Positions 39,201 through 49,474 of a stretch of 64,000 bases of DNA are shown piece after piece. Source of the DNA: Liopterus haemorrhoidalis (Eukaryota; Arthropoda; Insecta; Coleoptera; Dytiscidae); contig OZ020616.1 of NCBI GenBank assembly GCA_963971575.1, positions 59,316,907 to 59,380,906 on the forward strand. Direction: 5' to 3'. The translations under genes and the position numbers were made by a program. The notes below the pieces were generated by a model, which was given only the letters and a program-made list of their open reading frames with translations, was not told where the DNA came from and searched no databases. Numbering within the stretch: the stretch's first letter is position 1; the number at the start of each line of letters is the position of its first letter.

Positions 39201-42200
39201 TTTTGATATTTGTCCCGCAAAATGTCCCGCATTTTTAATTCTAACTAACTTTACATCAATTTAACTGTGTGTGCTCTACTTTTCCTATAGTTTGATAATG
39301 ATAATTTTTGAATTTTGATATTAAAATGTGTATATTTACATTATACCATGAGTTCTGAAAGAAATTACATAAGGGTTGGCTATGGAAAATAAAAGTAATG
39401 TCATCAGCAAGCTTTAGAATTAATTAACTGTCATGACTTTTGTTGTTGTCATAAGTTTATATTGTTATATAAAGCCTGCAGTAGACATTATTTTATTTTT
39501 CCATAGCAACCCTTGTGTTATTTCTTTTTGAGCTCGTGGTATATGTAGTTATCAGTGTAATTTATTTTTTTGTGATATTTTTTATTCAATTGTTAATTTT
39601 TTAGTCGAGGTAATTAAATGATACTAGCCACAATTGTTAAATCGTTTAATACATTTTTGTTATCTTTTGTACTCCTTTCCTCTCATGTACGCAGAGCCGT
39701 GTTTTGGCGCCCTTAGCAAATAAAAACAAGGTTCTCACCTCCCAAAATCCAAGTGACGAGCAAAAAAAAAAGGTCCTCAACTCCGAAAATCCAAGTGACA
39801 AGAAAAAAAAAAAGGTCCTCACCCTGGACCGTCCCGCATTGCCTTCTCAAGAAAATGGTCAGTCTACATCATATGATATATTTTCTACTATTCTATTTAC
39901 ATAAAACGATATGCATTAGCAACGATAATGTTGCATAATTATATTTTCGCTAACATATATATATATTTTTTCTTTTTGTTTGTTGTTTTCCAACTGATAT
40001 TTTCCAAGTAATATTTAAGGAGGATTCCCTTTTCACACCCCTCATCTTGAAGCCTAGTTCTTTGATGATTGTTCTTCGCCATGATGTTAACCTTTTTGTC
40101 GCCAAATTCCCTGGTGGGTTTCACTGTAGCATAGCCCTAAAAATAAGCTCCTTTCTTAAGGCCTTTCTCGAGCTATATCTTGTAATTCTATAGTCTTTTC
40201 TTCTGCTCCAGAGTGCTGTTTTATTTTCTCTGTGAGAGTTCGGTGTGAGCGGTGTCGTTTATTGGGTTTTGATCGCGTTCAATTGTTTTGTTTTGTTTTG
40301 TTTGTTGACGCGATGAGAGCATCGGCTGTGACGTCACCCCATATGTTGCCATTTGCTTCATTCACTGCAGAATTGGCGATGCGTGGAAACGTTCCGAAGC
40401 GCTTATTTCTCTAGATAATTTTTTCAAGGCTCTTTATAAATAAATTCATAAAGATCGAGTCGAGTTGTAATGTTGTTGAACTGCTAAGTTTTTCGCTTAC
40501 GGCGCGATAGTATTCCTGTTACATCTGCAACTCTATACACAAACATTTCCGGAAATTCAAATGCAAATCTACAATATAAACACGTACAGGTTCCATGCAC
40601 ACCACCAATGGCTATTAGCGTCTAATGAGTCAAAGTTGTAATCTTAAGCAGTGAGTTTTTTTTTTTTTTTTTTATAGTTATAGTAATGACATAAGAACCG
40701 AAACGCGCAAACAAGGAAGGCCAAGAACCCCCCCTTGCGGACCCCCACAAGAATGAAAAAATCTTTTACTTAATCAAAACTAAGCAACTGAAAATAAAAA
40801 TCACTTTTTTGTTAATAAAAATCAAATTATAAGCAAAATTATTTTAATATATAAGCCAACCCTTCTCCGTAAAAAATTAATAAAAAATTTATATTATTTT
40901 ACGTACATATAATGTATAATATTGATATGAAGTGTGAATTTTCACACATTTCAGGGTTTCGCAGGTATTTAGTAAGTGAATGATGATTATTTGGGATGCC
41001 AAAAAAAATTTTATGTTAAAATATATTTTTTTGTTACTTTTAATTCAAATGCCTAATACCATTAGGTTTCTAAATATGTGCAGTATTTTTCTATATAGTA
41101 AGGGATAGCATAAAGATTTTGAAAATTGCGCCTATGGCTTCCATTGGTTGTTTTAAGTCATAACTCTGCGCCTCTAATTTCGTGTATTCAATTTCAACAA
41201 TTTCCACTGGTTATTAAATTTACACTTTTAAAAATTAAATGCAATATTTGCCCATATATAACTAGAATTTTGAAAAAATAATTTAAACAAAATAAAAATG
41301 CAAAAAACTAGAAAAAATAAAATTGTTTCGAAACCGGAACCCTAGTTTGCAAATTAGAACGCGAGAGCTTTAACCATTACACCATGAAAGCATGTTGGTT
41401 TACTTTGTTACATAAGTTATTAAATATTTTACATGGTCAAGAAAAAAAAACACAAACGTATTTTCCGAAAACTTAATCTGATCAAAAATTCCTATTGTAC
41501 TATTCCGGTTCACACAAATGTATATTACTTAGAATTTTTTCATATTTTTATACTACTTTTATTTTTAGAATATTTTATAACATATTATTTTTTCGCGTAC
41601 CGCTAAATGAACAGGCGCGTACCCCCGGATTTACGCGTACCCTCGGTTGGGAATCACCGTCCTGGAGGGACACCAGTCATGAGATCTTCTACGAACAATT
41701 TTCCTCTGTAAAATTTCTCTAAATTGCCATTGTTTTGTTGTATATTGCCAAAGAAAGTAACTATTTTGGTATGAACTATCGTCGAAAGCCGTTCGGATTC
41801 TATAAATTCCTCACTATGAATCCCTTTCTACCCATGGCGCAAATAGCCATTGTTGGTGTACACAAAAATATAATCTATCTTTCTATCCATGATAATTTCT
41901 TAGTAATTTTTGTAAGGACCATATTTAGAAAGAACTTATGTAGTTCATTTATTTATTTGTTTCAACACCCATGATTCAGTCCGCATTTAACTTGTGTAAA
42001 ATATTTTTTGTCGATATCCATGAGATACATTTTAATAGCTGCCGCTATTAGAATTGCCTAACAAAAATTGTTAAGCCATGTCGTAATTGTTTTAGTTGTG
42101 TCAGCAGTAATATTACACCGTTGGATGGTCTGATGTTTTATCAATTTTAAATATTTCAATACAATTTAATTTTTATTTGAATCATTTCCGTATGGCTGTT

Positions 42201-45200
42201 GCTGTGTTTGTGTGCGGGCGCTTGATGCTGCCCAGACAACCATCACATGACCCCTGACCCCTTTAAGATGCACTTGCATCCATGACGTCACTCACGGACA
42301 GACACTAACTTATTATATTCATTAACCAGAAGGCAGATAATTGCAACAATCAACCCAAGGAACAAACACTTCTAGAACGGCAATGGGAAGATGAAAACGG
42401 TGGAACGACGATGTCGAAAGACAAGACAATAATCTTATAAAAATTAGCAGGAATAATAAATAGAAGAAAACCAAGAAGATAGAAATGACGGAAACAAACA
42501 TTAGAAATCAATATCCGTTGAAAGCTTAATGCAAGAAGAGAAACAGGTGAATTCCTAAAAAAATAAGTCTCATACCCTTTTCACACTAGATCTTTAAGAT
42601 CGGATGTTAAAGTGAATGTATCTTTAAACGCTAATGTGAAACCGTACGGCCTCGTCTAAACACGACCGATGTTTAAGACAGAGATCTGCGTCTTAAACTT
42701 CGTACGCATTGCCAACTTAATTTCTATTATAAGAAAATACTCCTTGAATTTGTGCTGTCAACATTTTATATTATCATAAACAAGAATACTGTATTATATC
42801 GACGTTATAAGAAGTTTATACTTATTGTTATAATAAAATTATTTATTTTAATAATGTGTTTAATAAAATACAGAGCTACAATAATTGAGATAAAATGTAT
42901 CGACTTACATGTTGATACAGGTGTAATATATTCTTTATTGTAGTGCCTTTATTATAGAATTAAATGAAATATCCTTAATTGTTTATAATAATTCCAAATG
43001 TGCGTCTGCGCAGACAGTTCAAAACTGGTAATTTCATGACGGTAACTTAAGGACAAAATTACTGTAGCTGATGACAGCACCAGAGATTTAAACATCAAGT
43101 GTGAAAGCATACCGATCTTACACATCAGTGAACTTTAAGTTCACTCGTCTTAAAGATCTAGTGTGAAAAGGGTATTAGCCTTCTACTGTAGTGATGCTTG
43201 AACCTTTATCCGTGAACATTCTGGACTCCGTCGATTTATGGACCAAGAAAAATACCCAAAATTTAAAAAAATTGATGTTAAGTGTGAATTTTCACACATT
43301 TCAGGGTTTTGCAGGTATTCAAGTGAATGATGATTATTTGGGATGCCAAAACAAATTTTATGTTAAAATATTTTTTTTGTTAATTTTAATTCGAATGCCT
43401 AGTACCATTTAGACCGGGAGCTCATGACATTTTTGGTCTCCGATTTCATACAGCATGCCTTTTGGAGGAGAGAATATTTACCCTGTGACAACAAAAAAGG
43501 GATGGTACTAAACCCTTCACGCTTTCCGGTCATAGGGAAAATTGCATTTCCACTTGCACAATATTTTTGTGTTTTTCTCTGATTTAATATTGCTTGCCCT
43601 TTTGTCAAAAGAAAGTTATAACAAATTTAAAGTCTTTTAATTATAGGCAGGCTGTATGAAAACGCGGAAAATCATATTTTTTTATTACAAGATCACATGA
43701 CCGTTTGAGCCCTTTGGGACCCTCCGAATCGCATGCATATAATTAAAAGACTTTAAATTTGTTATAACTTTCTTTTGAAAAAAGGGCAAGCAATATTAAA
43801 TCAGAGAAAAGCACAAAAATTTTGTATTTAAGTGGAAATGCAATTTTCCCTATGACCGGAAAGCGTGCAGGGGTTTAGTACCATCCTTGCTTGTCACAGG
43901 GTAAATATTCTCTCCTCCAAAAAGCATGCTGTATGAAATCGGAGACCAAAAACTGTCATGAGCTCCCGGTCTAATTATTTAGGTTTCTAAATATGTGCAG
44001 TATTTTTTTTTATATAGCAAGGTTCATTAAGATTTTTGAGTTTTGTTTAGTTTTGAGAGCAATGAGGAAGAAATAATAGTGGAGTTAAATTTGTTTACAA
44101 ATATGTTTAGTTCGAATGTGAACGTGGTGTGTTTGACGTAGTGTTGTGTAATATGGAGGACGATCCATGGTCTGGAGATGAGTTAATTGGGAGCTGGGAG
44201 AGCAGAGCTGGGCTGGTTCCTCCTTGACCCCTGCGGCTGGAGACCAGCCCAGAGATGTAACATGGCTCTAGCGGACCGTGCATGACACACAACAATCACA
44301 TCACCTCCAGTATGCAACTCAGGAGGAAAAAAAAACTATAAAATCTATCTAAAAAGTTAATAGATGGAAAATCGTAAGGGGTTATCAGAAAGAGAGTTCC
44401 ACAAGGGTCAAAAAAGGGAAAGGCTGACATATTCGATAGTTGAGACATTGATAATAACCTGCCAGCATTTTTATAAAACTCTTTATCATATATAATAGAC
44501 CATATTAGTAACTACGTCACAAAATGGGATTCAGTGCTGTCGCCTCGCGATTCGATTCCTTTTATTTGAATCTAGCATATTGTTTTTTTTGTTAAATTGT
44601 ATTTTGGAAATATAAATTAAGTTTTCAAAGTAAGAGAATGCTTCAAATCAAAACTAAGTCAATATTTATTTATTAAAACTCTTATTTTATACATTATAAT
44701 TTAATATGTCATTATTTTTACAGAACAATATTATTTTGCAGGTTAATTTTGAAAATGTTACGTTAATAATCGTTATTATGGCAAGTAACATAGCAATAAG
44801 CGTGTATGCCATATTTAAATGGTTTGAAGGAACAATATGTTGTTTTTATTTTATCCATTACTGTTTCTCATTTTCTTTTTCTTTTTTAATATTGCAAATA
44901 AGAATGTAGCTGTAATTGTTACAATTTGGAGGAAAACAATACACCATTATGCATTCTAAAACAAAATATTAATGATTACTTAGTGTTATTTAAATAAATA
45001 CTAAAGATATTTCGATTTTTATATTATTTAAAAATATATATGTATTTATAAAATCATTATTCTATAATGTAAAGTATCTAGACTGTATACATTAGTATAT
45101 ATTTATCAAAAATACATATTTTTCAAAACGGAAATTTAGAAGAAAAAAAAAACTTTATTTACTGGGCGGCACTTCAGGTTTCTAGTAAAGGGGGCCCTAT

Positions 45201-46740
45201 GCAAGAAATTTAACGAAAAAATAAAAATCTAAAATGATTCTTTCGCTATGTTATTTTTTTATAACAATGTTTTTTGTTACTATACCAAAGATGTAAATTC
45301 TGTTTTTTACAACTCAAGAAATATGATTATTTTATTTTGTTTTAATTTATAATAGTTTAAAAATTATTTAAAAAAATATATGTGGGGGGGGGGAGGCGGC
45401 TAACCTAATTTGCATCAGGGTGCCAGGTACCCCTGAGCCGACCCTGGAGGCGAGTTGCATTCGCCTGAATTTTTGGATAACGTTTTTTATTATCTAATAA
45501 TTAGAATGTGTCGTTAATGCATGTTATGTTATCTTAATACAGACCTGCGTTTTATGATTGCAGTCATTTATATCTAACACAGCTGAGAGTTTGTGTACTA
45601 CTCCTCCCTCCCCGGACACTCTCTCACCAATGCAATGTGTTCTCTCTTCAGCTATCAGATAATCCTTTCTCCGGCCAATGTGTTCTATGCATTAAAACAA
45701 CGGCCTAAAAACATTGTTTTTATAGTGTTTTACGACCATTTAACGACACTAATTTTTATTAATAGAAGCCTTTGTGATTTATTTTTATAAATGACAAGCG
45801 GAGCGGGAGAGTGAATAGACTGTAACAAAATAATAGACATCCTGAATGAAGTGATGAGAGTTGTTACTTAGTGGAATAATCTGGATTAGGTGGTTCAGGG
45901 TTATGAGGAGCGGATATGTGATGATGATGGGGGTTCCTTGCCACGTGGACACGAACAGCTGTCACACAACACCTTGTCTCGAGGAACGCACGGACCGACC
46001 GTACAAGTTTCACATTTCAAACTATTAACAAAACAGCGCTTCTTGGAAATTAGCGGCACTTTTGTCTTCACTTTGTCTTGTCAGTGCATTCAACGACATC
46101 TTCGTCATTCCATATACGCCTCCCTTATAGGGTTATTAACAAAAGCATGCTGTATGAAAACGCGGAAAATCATATTTTTTTATGACAAGATCACATGACC
46201 GTTTGAGCCCTTTGGGACCCTCCGAATCGCATGCATATATTTAAAAGACTTTAAATTTGTTATAACTTTCTTTTGAAAAAAGGGCAAGCAATATTAAATC
46301 AGATAAAAGCACAAAAATTGTGTTTAAGTGGAAATGCAATTTTCCCTATGACCGGAAAGCGTTCAGGGGTTTAGTACCATCCCTTTTTTGTTGTCACAGG
46401 GTAAATATTCTCTCCTCCAAAAGGCATGCTGTATGAAATCGGAGACCAAAAACTGTCATGAGCTCCCGGTCTATAAACTTATCAACTATTTTCAATATAT
46501 CGAATCTCTGTGTATGATACACTCGTGTGATTAATACTATCTTAGATTAAGTCTATGTAATACCTTGAGGTTGTGGGCGATTTGTCGTATATAATACAGG
46601 TCCAGATCCTGCAGTATTTCTATTTTGCCAGTCTCGGTGGGACTCTGCCCACCGTGGGAGGAATGCCTGTTGGTGTTCTGGCCCCCTTTACGTCCATCCC
46701 TTAAACTAAGGGCTGCTAAGGGCGGGAAACACGAATCCAT
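27251..46740 (-). CDS. Rtkn: Rhotekin (Rho-GTPase effector, HR1 and PH domains)
   Basis: Five coding exons on the minus strand are 46740-46564, 34697-34501, 32994-32782, 31460-30679 and 27444-27251. All have GT/AG borders and matching phases (0, 2, 2, 1). The sum is 1563 nt, which is 520 codons plus TAA. The HR1 Rho-binding domain spans about residues 45-120 (LDLYYIRQIAHNLK joined to EYDLEQKIELEIKMREG, RLLAACKHQAQTLEAAKTLL, MSAYMAELQRRKKAQ). An anillin-like region follows (SLSDLRMPLIWRDTDHFKNK, FNNIPAEFEFHLEVYSHIL). The PH domain is at about 316-416 (MWGQLQAFKLDLWDKQEHW, QQNWAKALVQHAKDHLRW). A Ser-rich tail ends the protein. It binds active Rho and is linked to septins and actin in relatives. 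An in-frame TAA lies just before the ATG, so upstream exons would be non-coding. The last intron holds the 61-bp minisatellite. Confidence 0.95.
27486..27612 (+). repeat. Degenerate 20-bp ATTTCAAATATTTCCCTAGT repeats, left flank of minisatellite
   Basis: Imperfect units of about 20 bp, such as ATTTCAAATATTTCCCTAGT, precede the regular array. They look like the simpler ancestor of the 61-bp unit, which contains two such modules. Confidence 0.8.
27613..30418 (+). repeat. 61-bp minisatellite, 46 copies, in the last rhotekin intron
   Basis: The unit (for example TATAAAATATTTCCCTACTA, then TTTTAAATATTTCCCTAGTA, then GTTTCTGTAATAATTTTGTGG) repeats 46 times. The spacing is exact except for one 3-bp loss near 28727. 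Copies differ at few sites: GTGGT or GTAGT, TTTTAAAT or TTTGAAAT, and a CTTTTTT/CCCCAG variant. GTAGT units fall every 183 bp (27975, 28158, 28341, 28524), then 28585, 28765 and 28948, then 29741 and 30046 (305 bp apart). No open frame. Confidence 0.97.
30419..30660 (+). repeat. Degenerate 20-bp repeats, right flank of minisatellite
   Basis: AAATT units, then imperfect ATTTCAAATATTTCCCTAGT-type units, run up to the splice donor of rhotekin exon 4 at 30678. They mirror the left flank. Confidence 0.8.
31666..32673. mobile_element. 1-kb TIR element with subterminal GTTACTATNATAGTAAC palindromes
   Basis: CAGACCAATTCTGTAA at the left and TTACAGAATTGATCTG at the right are inverted copies with one mismatch. 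ATT flanks both sides, which may be a 3-bp duplication. GTTACTATCATAGTAAC-type palindromes recur near both ends. No coding capacity was seen. It lies in rhotekin intron 3 and holds the hAT MITE at 32140-32283. Confidence 0.7.
32140..32283. mobile_element. 144-bp hAT-type MITE with GTTCTATT duplication
   Basis: Terminal repeats CAGTGACGCA and TGCGTCACTG (one base apart internally) are flanked by identical 8-bp GTTCTATT at 32132-32139 and 32284-32291. It is nested in the element at 31666-32673. Confidence 0.92.
33047..34417. mobile_element. TIR element with TAA duplication, containing a nested hAT element
   Basis: AGCCGCATTCAGAGCTCTTAAA at the left and TTTAAAGAGCTCTGAATGCGGCT at the right are inverted copies. 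They are flanked by TAA at 33044-33046 and 34418-34420. A 3-bp TWA duplication suggests the PIF/Harbinger group, but no transposase is present. Without the nested hAT element it is about 529 bp. Related ends are at 3691 and 51149. Confidence 0.85.
33176..34009. mobile_element. 834-bp non-autonomous hAT element with GCTGTTTG duplication
   Basis: Ends CAGTGTTGTAAT and ATTACAACACTG are flanked by identical GCTGTTTG at 33168-33175 and 34010-34017. Both subterminal regions are dense in TATCTAGATACAGATAC-type motifs, likely transposase-binding repeats. No open frame of note. Confidence 0.93.
35116..35349 (-). other. Unassigned 77-codon basic open frame in rhotekin intron 1
   Basis: An open frame with ATG at 35349 encodes a Lys/Arg-rich peptide (RISRGNARKYTVRRISKQQA, KKPFKRPGKERRGKKFIE). 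No domain was recognised and no clear splice sites frame it. It could be a relic or chance. Confidence 0.15.
35724..36230. mobile_element. 507-bp TA-flanked MITE (TTCCAAACGGTTAAGCGGAA family)
   Basis: CAGTCTGTTCCAAACGGTTA and its inverted copy ending CGTTTGGAACAGACTG are flanked by TA at 35722-35723 and 36231-36232. An inner (TAATC)n microsatellite lies near 36025-36048. It is the same family as 19201-19593. Confidence 0.88.
36231..37680. other. Rhotekin intron 1, AT-rich DNA with nothing recognised
   Basis: No exon, tRNA or clear transposon was found. A short open stretch on the minus strand near 36540-36650 (ATG-AAG-ATG, PWFGHLHLCLRTLFRDVPG) follows a TTTACAG acceptor-like signal but has no supporting similarity. 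Confidence 0.4.
37680..37932 (+). repeat. Right half of the ACCCTTTTCACACTAG element (truncated copy)
   Basis: It matches 42920-43171 closely, including GTGCGTCTGCGCAGACAGTT, CATGACGGTAACTTAAGGAC and the end TAGTGTGAAAAGGGT. The left half is missing. Confidence 0.85.
38085..38411 (-). other. Unassigned 108-codon open frame in rhotekin intron 1
   Basis: The frame is unusually GC-rich and encodes Ser/Thr/His-rich sequence (GTNAHTHTDTDSQQSGVDTS, IPRTYSYINIQDALTDMKTA). No homology was recognised. It could be a terminal exon of a nested gene or chance. Confidence 0.2.
38411..38418. promoter_or_regulatory. TGACGTCA palindrome (CRE/ATF-type site) 1
   Basis: Perfect 8-bp CRE palindrome in rhotekin intron 1. 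Two more lie at 40329-40336 and 42283-42290. Confidence 0.4.
38490..38694. mobile_element. 205-bp hAT-type MITE with GTCTAAGC duplication
   Basis: CAGGGGTCGGCAGACC and the inverted end TTGCCGACCCCTG are flanked by identical GTCTAAGC at 38482-38489 and 38695-38702. The GC-rich ends with GCGAGCCGCATGCGGCTC are typical of this MITE group. Confidence 0.94.
38828..39030. mobile_element. Partial copy of the TTCCAAACGTTTAGGCGGAA MITE family
   Basis: The left terminus TCTATTCCAAACGTTTAGGC and the following body match 35724-36000. The right terminus is missing and a GATAGAGA microsatellite follows at about 39033-39070. Confidence 0.75.
40329..40336. promoter_or_regulatory. TGACGTCA palindrome (CRE/ATF-type site) 2
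   Basis: Perfect CRE palindrome inside a relatively GC-rich stretch (40225-40410) that is open on the plus strand for 60 codons. It could be an intronic promoter or enhancer. Confidence 0.4.
41100..41540 (+). repeat. Interspersed repeat with a tRNA-like block
   Basis: It shares GAAAAAATAATTTAAACAAA and TCTGATCAAAAATTCCTGTT-like blocks with 47520-47880 and 51660-51870. At 41330-41395 the minus strand has CATGGTGTAATGGTTAAAGC, an A-box-like sequence. It is probably a tRNA-derived SINE. Confidence 0.6.
42248..42290. promoter_or_regulatory. Candidate enhancer: DR1-like TGACCCCTGACCCC plus TGACGTCA
   Basis: TGACCCCTGACCCC (42248-42261) is a direct repeat of a nuclear-receptor half site with one spacer base, followed 21 bp later by a perfect CRE palindrome (42283-42290). 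It lies in rhotekin intron 1. Functional status is inference only. Confidence 0.35.
42576..43171. mobile_element. About 596-bp TIR element with ACCCTTTTCACACTAGATCT ends
   Basis: ACCCTTTTCACACTAGATCT at the left and AGATCTAGTGTGAAAAGGGT at the right are exact inverted copies, flanked by AT. Inner repeats of CGATCTTAAA/AACTTTAAGTTCAC type lie near both ends. No transposase was seen. A right-half copy is at 37680-37932. Confidence 0.88.
43411..43975. mobile_element. Foldback element with about 230-bp inverted arms
   Basis: The left arm (about 43411-43644, TAGACCGGGAGCTCATGACA inward) is the reverse complement of the right arm (about 43742-43975). It covers CCTGTGACAACAAAAAAGGG, AAATTGCATTTCCACTTG and AAGAAAGTTATAACAAATTT. 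A 97-bp centre separates the arms. The surrounding repeat has an unoccupied relative at 41040-41100 (AATACCATTAGGTTTC), which marks the insertion point. Confidence 0.93.
44000..44340. other. Rhotekin intron 1, GC-richer patch without a supported gene
   Basis: Plus-strand ATG at 44153 opens 25 codons (MEDDPWSGDELIGSWESRAG) and stops. The minus strand is open for 62 codons across the same bases. No domain or splice signals support either. Confidence 0.25.
46137..46475. repeat. Truncated copy of the foldback element (centre plus right arm)
   Basis: AAAGCATGCTGTATGAAAAC through GAGCTCCCGGTCTA matches 43655-43974 closely, but the left arm is absent. It lies 90 bp downstream of rhotekin exon 1. 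Confidence 0.9.
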
Positions 46741-47359
46741 TTTCAAAGTTTATCGAAGCACAATAAACATATTACACTTTAGGAACTTTCCGCTAAAAAC
46801 ATGTTCAGGCTAAATATATATATATTTAAGGATAATAAAGATGTGTTGAGTATTTTAAGAAATATTTCCTACCATAATGTCAGTAAAATATGTAGAATGT
46901 AAGCTCTGTAAGATGATCTATATCAATATTTTGCTCGACAAAAAGTTCAAATTTGTTCGTATACCACCTACCATTTAAATATGTATTTTGTACTGTATTA
47001 TGGGATTTTATGTTTATAATGATTGCTAATAAATGTTTATAATAAATAAATAAGATTCAAAACAGTATATCGCTAATTATTCGATTAAATTTTTACCGAC
47101 CGCCAATAGGGGAAGTATTTTAAGATCGCAGCGCTATTTCGGCAAACTTGGAACCTTCAAAATAGACATTCGTTACATATAAACAACGTGAATTTTACTT
47201 ATGGAAAATGTTTACTGGTGGTTTTTGTAATTTTGCTACAATATTAATACTTGTTTTTATGCAATTATATTTTTATGCAAACATTTTTTATAAAAAAAAT
47301 CGCGACACAATGTCTATTTCTGTAGTTCCTTCAATCCCACCAGATGTCATATCACTTAG

Positions 47360-48280
47360 CAATTTTTCCCTATATATATAAGGGAGGTATTGTGATCATA
47401 CCGATTTTAACATTTCGAGATTTCGATTTATCTCCACGAATTAAAGTCCCTATATAACGTTTTGACTATTTTTAGCTTGATGTCTGTCGGTCTGTCTTCG
47501 TGTACATTGAAACAGAATTAAATTATAATTTCAACAATTTCCACTTTTTAAATTTACGCTTTTAAAAATTAAATTCAACATTTGCCAAAATATAACTAGA
47601 AATTTGAAAAAATAATTTAAACAAAATAAAAATGCAAAAAAAAATAGAAAAAATAAAATTGTCTCCTCTCGCCGAGAGCGAATTATATTTTGCTGGGTAA
47701 GAAGCGAGCACCATAACCATTACACCAGGATAAACCTTCTAGTGAAGTGTGTTACATAATTAACTTTTGTAACCAAATTGTCAACAAAAAAAAAAAAGGG
47801 TTATTTTCCGAAAACATAATCTGATCAAAAATTCCTGTTGTACTATTCCGGTTCACATCAATGTACATTACTTAAATTTTTTTCAGATGTTTAGTTTAAA
47901 CCAACTGGGCTACAGGGTGTGGGACAATAATTTTTTGCACAATTTTGGCAAAAATTTCATCAAAATAATTTATTTTGATCGTTAATCCACGTACTAAGGG
48001 CTTTCATTTGATATCCTACTCAGAATTTTAAAAAAAATATATATTTTTTTTCGATGAGCAGATATTTGTTTATATTTTTAGGGGGATATGTTTTTTAGTA
48101 TTTTTCCTATGTGCGGGTCAAAGAGTTGTATAAGCATGCCCAATTTTAATTCTCTAGGTTTAGCCGTTTGGCTACAATTTTTACCGAACAGACAGACAGA
48201 CAGACGACAAAATGATGGTTATAAGGGTTTTTTGGTCATACCTACAACACCCTAAAAAGGACAGCCTAATGTGGCTTTTT
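47360..48280 (+). repeat. Interspersed repeat with tRNA-like block and CAGACA tail
   Basis: The body matches 51540-52230 and part of 41100-41540. The end TTTTTACCGAACAGACAGAC then GGTTATAAGGGTTTTTTGGT is shared with 10230-10915 and 19000-20100. The minus strand at 47695-47735 has CTGGTGTAATGGTTATGGTG, an A-box-like sequence. Confidence 0.65.
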
Positions 48281-48687
48281 GCTCTGGGGTTCCAAAGAAA
48301 TAGCATTTAAACTGTAGGGTTCCGCAGATGTAAGAAGGTTAAAGACCACTGGCTTAAACCAAAGAAATAAACTATAGCTGCCTTTGCCTTTTAGCTATTC
48401 ATTTAATTAAGTTACCATGACGAAAATTCAAGCCCAAAAATCGATCAAAAAAATCTCTTTTGTGCCGTTGTTTTAAGGCCTATTAATTTTATATGACACT
48501 TTCCTAAACTTCAGTAAACCCTCCAGCCTTAATCTTGCGTTCCGTAAAACGAATTTCGTTCAAGCTAGTTTTCCCCTCTGTAGGATTTACGTATATCTAC
48601 CCTTGTTTAACGTCTCCCTTGTGTGATAGCCGGCAGTTATTGCAACCCTCCTCTGGTTGTTGCCCTCTGAGGTCTCAGGGGGAATGA

Positions 48688-48699
48688 TGCGCATGCGCA
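48688..48699. promoter_or_regulatory. TGCGCATGCGCA palindrome (NRF1-type site)
   Basis: A perfect 12-bp palindrome containing the NRF1/EWG consensus, in a GC-richer patch (48600-48760) about 2 kb upstream of rhotekin exon 1. It is a candidate promoter for an upstream non-coding rhotekin exon. Confidence 0.35.
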
Positions 48700-49080
48700 G
48701 CACGACCAACACGTGCTACATCCACATGCACTACGCATCACAATCACCCTGTTCACTTCCACTCAATTATTAAATGTGAAAATATCAATTAGGATCAATA
48801 TTTAAGAGGGACACATTATTTTTGTACTAATTCCAAACCCAAAACCATTGTCTGGTGAGATTATCGGATTACATCAGGCCATTGGGACACGGCTCACGTA
48901 GACCTGCCCAGGTACACAACCTGACCACATCACAAATCACCTCAGGGACAAAAATAAATAAATGACCTAACAGAAAAACAAGTGAATCAAACTGCATTAA
49001 ATCTTGTGATTTGAAGGTGTAAATCTTGCATATTCTGTAACCTCGTATGTACAAGAGCCTAAAAACGATTTGTATTACTG

Positions 49081-49229
49081 ATCAATAAGGCGCGGACATT
49101 TTATGCAAAAACAATTAAAATATAAATCTCATCAATATCTTTGTAAAGCGGGTAGTTAACCGCTTACAAAAACAATGATAAGATTTATATTTTAATTTGT
49201 TTTGCATAAAATGTCCGTGTCTTACTGAT
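49081..49229. repeat. Foldback MITE with about 65-bp arms and an 8-nt loop
   Basis: GGACATTTTATGCAAAA and ATTAAAATATAAATCT pair with AGATTTATATTTTAAT and TTTTGCATAAAATGTCC. CTTTGTAAAGCGG pairs with CCGCTTACAAA around GTAGTTAA. Transcribed, it would give a long hairpin. Confidence 0.85.
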
Positions 49230-49474
49230 TAATTTTATCATTTTATTCCAATAGTATACTGTAAAAGTTAGGATTTTTATTGTCAGAAACATAATTATTT
49301 CTACTGAATTTGAATTACTATTAAGTGACGTACGTTTTCGAACGTATTTTTTTTTTAAATTAGGGATTTTAGAGAGCCCTGGAATCGATTTCCTTTCACT
49401 TTTTTCTTATATATATATATGTAGCAGTAATCAAACAGCTTTATACATTTTTACCGACCGTCAACATATATAAG

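Noticed and set aside
39704..39938. Lys-rich plus-strand open frames
   Set aside because: They translate the same AAAGGTCCTCACCTCC-type tandem repeat seen in the MITE at 55821.
43399..43608. 69-codon minus-strand frame
   Set aside because: It translates one arm of the foldback element.
45890..46198. 102-codon plus-strand open frame near rhotekin exon 1
   Set aside because: Its 3' third runs into the truncated foldback repeat and no domain or splice context supports it.
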